Shown in pieces: positions 60,210 through 64,000 of a stretch of DNA of 64,000 nt; position 1 is the first letter of the stretch; each line of letters starts with the position of its first letter. Made by a program: the position numbers and the translations under genes. Source of the stretch: Chaunax sp. Z400 (Eukaryota > Chordata > Actinopteri > Lophiiformes > Chaunacidae); assembly GCA_037577475.1 (NCBI GenBank), contig JBAGJB010000181.1, forward strand, positions 224,001-288,000. Direction: 5' to 3'. The notes beneath the pieces were generated by a model. The model was not told the DNA's origin, searched no databases, and was given only the letters and a program-made list of their open reading frames with translations.

Positions 60210-61549
60210 TATACGTATGTCTGTATGTGTTTAGCTCCTTTTACAACCATTCCTTGGACATTATTCTCAAGTTACACACATTTAAAGTGTTAAAGATTTC
60301 ATTTAGATTTTTGATGCTGAGTTAAAGTCTTGCAAACAAATCTTCTCTCCCCCGCAACATGACTGAAGTAGACTTGACTAATTGTATTAAAAAGTCAAAC
60401 TTAAGAATCATGTAACTTCATCATTTAATATCGTCACGTTTAACAAGCTTCACTCTATATTGTAGAGCAAATAAATGGGCCTAACAAATGCATATTATTG
60501 AGGATTGTCATATTTAAAGTTGCAAGACGAGGTGAGATGCGTTCAGGTGTTTCTGCCTTGCAAGGAAAATGCAATGTTTTCACTAATACATTCAAAAAGC
60601 AGTAATGGATCCTTGTATCAACAATTAAAGTGAGCAAAAAACACAGCATGTAAAGATGAGGAAGAAAAGTTTGGACTTGGATGGATGGACACATACTATC
60701 CCTTTGGTGATACATTTTCTAGTAAGGAGCTTGAATGTTCCTGAGAGGCTCCTGTGGTGTTTGTCCTTTGTATTTGTTCTTAAAATATTCCAAAACTGTA
60801 TGTTTTATTAAAAAATAAATATTATTTTTACCCAACACAAACAGAAGCCTATTTATTCAACTGTTTTCTCAAACTTTAATAAGGAAGAAGGCTGTAATAA
60901 TAATGTAATTATTTGCTTGAACTATGACCTTGCTCCCTGTCATTTGTGATAATTACGTGACTGCGTTGACATCTGATGTCTTTTAGCAAAAGGATGAGGC
61001 ACCAGAGCCAATCACTATAATGTTATTCTATGGAACCATCCTCTAAGAACTCTAATTCATCTCAGGTTCCTTGAGTCAGAATGCTGGTTTACTTCCTAAA
61101 TTCCTCAAAAGACTTTTGGTGCCCTGGGAAGCTTCCTTTGTTGGAAATGCATTGTTTTTTTTTTATTTTTCAATTGTTTTATTTCCCACTTCAGATGGTG
61201 TCACCAAGAGCAGCAGGGCCACAGCCTCAAGACGGCCAAGGAGGACAACTGATTTTTTATAAACAGTATAGGTTCATATGTTCAATGCTAATGTTATCTT
61301 TCACGTGATTCATTTCTGAGTTGAAAGAAGTAAAGTTTCATGTTCAATTTTGTGAATAAATTTCAATTTATTGTTTTCTTTTAATTTAAGAATAATTGAT
61401 GTTAGTGTCTGGAACATATGCCTCTCACTTTATCACAACAAGTGCAATTATTCTGCATATGTATTAGTAATGGTTGTGTTATTCTGCAGGTACAAAGCCA
61501 AACTAATTTTGTTATTCAATAAGGACCAACACGATGTAGGCACACAGTC
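60210..61549. other. Gene-poor stretch after R4, copy B
   Basis: Counterpart of 26873-28212, with the same two weak exon-like segments (near 61194-61262 and 61489-61550). No confident gene. Confidence 0.35.
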
Positions 61550-61660
61550 GGGCAACACACACACAACACACACACAACACACAACACACACACAACACAC
61601 ACACAACACACACACAACACACACACAGCCCAAAGTGTGTGGCTTGTGTGTGTGTTGCCC
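61550..61660. repeat. (CACACACAA)n tract closed by inverted arms, copy B
   Basis: Same stem-loop-capable segment as in copy A, unchanged. Confidence 0.75.
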
Positions 61661-61695
61661 ATGTGTGACACTGTAGACCCACAGTTTCCTCTTTG

Positions 61696-61795
61696 ACTGG
61701 CTTTGGGGTCGTGTGAGGCCACTGTGGGCATGTGTGGGCCTAGGTGGGGCGCTACAGTGGGAAAGCCCACAAAATGCCCAAAGTGGGGGCATTTT
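61696..61795. other. 75-bp copy-B-specific segment plus inverted 25 bp
   Basis: 61696-61770 (TGGCTTTGGGGTCGTGTGAG ... AAAGCCCAC) is absent from copy A. 61771-61795 is the exact reverse complement of 28361-28385. The arms CACAAAATGCCC and GGGCATTTTGTG extend to 12 bp here, so the B arrangement is the better hairpin and may be ancestral. Confidence 0.9.
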
Positions 61796-62478
61796 GTGGG
61801 CAGTAATATTGACAAGGTGGAAATAATTTATAAACCCAAATCAGCTGTCCATTGTTCATGCTGGCTCATTGGAAACTAAGTTAGACCTGAACTAAATGTC
61901 TCAGGAGTTAAAGGTCTATTCCTGAACAATCACTATAATGATCACTGAAACTCTCAGCTGCTGTGAGGCGACAGTGTAAACCACCACGTCACTGTACCGC
62001 CCCCTAATGTCCCAACACACCTGAATTCACCTCATATTTCCTTGTCATTTATTTATATTGGCCTACTGTCTCTATTAAGACTTTATGAACTGACAGCGCA
62101 ACAGGCCTCTCTCTCTCTCTCTCTCTCTCGTTAAAAGTCAAGCTATCTCACCCACCAGTCAGTCCGTCTCTCTGAAATGAATGTAAACAAACATACAAAC
62201 CATATAACCCATTTAACCATATAAATTTATTAAACAATATAACATATTAAAATGTACTTTTATTGAAACAAGGGCCAGGAGCAGGACGGGGGCTTACCAC
62301 GGCAGCTGGACCCAAAAAAAAAAGAAAAAAAGGAAGGGATCCAAAAACTACACGTGAACACCGCACATCAAACCAAAACTAAATCAGGGACCGTGAAGGG
62401 GACCAGCACCAAGGGCCAGGCTGCCTCTCCGCGCAGAGAGCTACAAAAATAACATTGTCTTGTCAGCTTATGGCTTAG
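61796..62478. other. Intergenic stretch with (TC)n, copy B
   Basis: Counterpart of 28386-29066. The (CT)n run is 2 bp longer than in copy A (offset change from 33410 to 33412). No gene. Confidence 0.45.
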
Positions 62479-62874
62479 ATGCTCAGGAGGCTTCCCCCAA
62501 ACAAGTCTGTGGAGAAACTGGTGTTGTCAGCAGGCCTGAACAACTGTCTCCGAAAGCAAACGACTGAGAGCATGGTCCAACAACTCGACGATTTGTTGAA
62601 CATGGCCGAGGAAAAGTTTCCCAACGCTGAACTTTATGTACCAGTCATTAACTTTTGCGAGAGACTGGACAGAAAGCAGAAGGAGCAACTGGTGAACCTG
62701 AACAAGTACATTGAGGACGACTGCATCTTTCTGTCAGGACTTGATCAGGTGCACTTCAGGACTCAGCCAAGAGACCCTGTTCACTGGACACCCAAGACAG
62801 CTGATCTCATGATCCAGCACTGGCTCGATCAGTTATAGGTCTCCTTCAGCCGCTAAATCCTCCCAAACCAGCAG
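62479..62874 (+). CDS. SGNH/GDSL-hydrolase-like C-terminal exon, copy B
   Basis: Same 119-codon frame as 29067-29426, identical in translation, with GLNN and DPVHW motifs, stop at 62836-62838 and the same donor. It lacks the nucleophile block. Conservation without change fits recent duplication and says little about selection. Confidence 0.5.
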
Positions 62875-62975
62875 GTAAGAAACATTTATTGTCTTACTAT
62901 TCTCCCTCTGGGTTCTGAGAGACAGGTTCACTTTTTAACTCCATTGTCTTCTCATGTATTTTTTCTCAATTTAGT

Positions 62976-63739
62976 ACCGAGGAGGACCTCCAGCCCCTCT
63001 TCTCACCCATCCTCTGTGAGGACCCCTGCTATGGTCTCTGTGACAACCACCAGCCCTTCTCCTACTCCATCCTCTATGTGGAGCCCTAACCCTGTTCTAC
63101 ACCACAGCCTGGCAGTATAGCCTCTGTAAGTACAGCAGTGTTTATTCATTGGTCTGTCTCTGTTGTAAGTCGTCTTTACTGTTGCATTTATTTATGCAGT
63201 TAACTAATTTTCGTTTGTTGTTGTCGTCTTCCAAACAGGTTGAGCCTGTAGGGGTTCAGCCAGTCACTGCTGGGGCTGCAATTTCTTTCTGGTTGTCAAG
63301 TGAGATGAGCAAGTCCATCCCTGTGCAGGACCAGAGGTGGATTTACCAACACCGTCTTTCAGTCTGGCACTGCAGCCAGACTTGAACCTTTGGTATGAGC
63401 CTCCTGTTCCAGCCCTCATCTACCACCAGACACCACATGGAACACTATCTTGGAGAGTGTGCTGACTTTGTGGATCGGCCCAGCCTCATCCCAGTGATCT
63501 GCCAGGTTCCTCCAGAGCCCACTGACATCTCCACCAATCACTGACTGCTATCTGTGTACGGCAAAGACTTCCTCTCCCGCATGGACCACATCAAGGATCG
63601 GGGTACTGAGCCAGTGATGAGCAGGTCCTCATCTCTGCTCACCTACTCTGGGATTTGACCCACAGTGTCAACACCAACAGCTTGAAGGTGATTGGCCGGG
63701 GATTTGTGACAACCTTCAGACCACCTGAAAAATACTCTG
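62976..63739 (+). pseudogene. Interrupted exon-like blocks downstream of SGNH exon, copy B
   Basis: Counterpart of 29564-30327, with the same splice borders and stops. One change noticed in the second block is GGGGCTTCA to GGGGCTGCA near 63275. Not recognised. Confidence 0.35.
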
Positions 63740-63909
63740 GTATGTCAAATTGATTTCTGGCTACATAAAACCTTTGCTTTGTGGCTGTTCTTAAATTCTT
63801 AAATACATTTCAATTCAACCAGGCTTTATTTTTGCTAATCCCATAGCCAAAGCTAACCAAACACTGAGCTGCTCATAAACTGATATCCATGACCTCTGCT
63901 TCTTTCCAG

Positions 63910-64000
63910 CCTGCTGCTTCTTTGTCCCAGCCTGGTATCTCCTCCCAGCCTGGTATCTCCTCCCAGCCTGGTATCTCCTCCCAGCCTGGTATCTCCTCCA
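63910..64000 (+). CDS. Ser/Pro-rich repeat exon (QPGISS), copy B, cut by window end
   Basis: Starts at the same TTTCCAG acceptor. Four QPGISS-encoding 18-bp repeats are visible before the window ends inside the array. The length of this array in copy B is therefore unknown. Confidence 0.4.

Overview
The window looks like teleost fish DNA. It has spliced genes with GT/AG introns, abundant simple repeats, tRNA-like SINE modules, fragments of fish-type non-LTR retrotransposons, and a gene whose C-terminal exon resembles a fish-expanded family often named 'sterile alpha motif domain-containing protein 3-like'. No bacterial features are present. Most of the very long open frames are minisatellites that happen to lack stop codons.

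The main architectural fact is a near-identical head-to-tail duplication of about 34 kb. Copy A runs from about 1086 to 35378. Copy B starts at 35379 and runs past the window end. Both carry, in order: a low-copy repeat module (R); a minus-strand SAMD3-like gene; a roughly 5-kb composite minisatellite built on CAGCTGGAGTAAAAAA plus CA/CG tracts; a plus-strand degenerate kinesin motor gene of the KIF23/MKLP1 type, with one LINE fragment in an intron and another at its 3' end; module S; (TA)n tracts; a tandem array of a 144-bp tRNA-like unit; a pure 9-bp satellite; inverted copies of the tRNA-like unit; a 108-bp GC-rich minisatellite; a second S+R module; a largely gene-free stretch; and a plus-strand gene cluster with an SGNH-hydrolase-like exon and Ser/Pro-rich repeat exons. 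Copy A continues into CT-rich and AT-rich low complexity, a teleost interspersed repeat, a DNA-transposon-like end, a LINE RT fragment and two more tRNA-like units before the junction at 35378/35379.

The copies differ by scattered substitutions and, mainly, by length and sequence changes in the tandem arrays. These include independent homogenisation of the 144-bp array, 49 versus 82 units of the 9-bp satellite, extra 108-bp units, an unequal-crossover deletion, and a 25-bp micro-inversion beside a 75-bp indel. R1/R3 and R2/R4 pair off as near-identical, so the R duplication is older than the 34-kb duplication. The window cannot show whether the two copies are a true tandem duplication or two haplotypes joined in an assembly.

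Few genes appear functional. The SAMD3-like exons are identical in protein sequence between copies, but I could not complete the 5' reading frame. The kinesin is a pseudogene: it has an in-frame stop shared by both copies, one lost splice acceptor, a degraded switch II and no coiled-coil tail. The SGNH/Ser-Pro region shows open exons mixed with interrupted ones.
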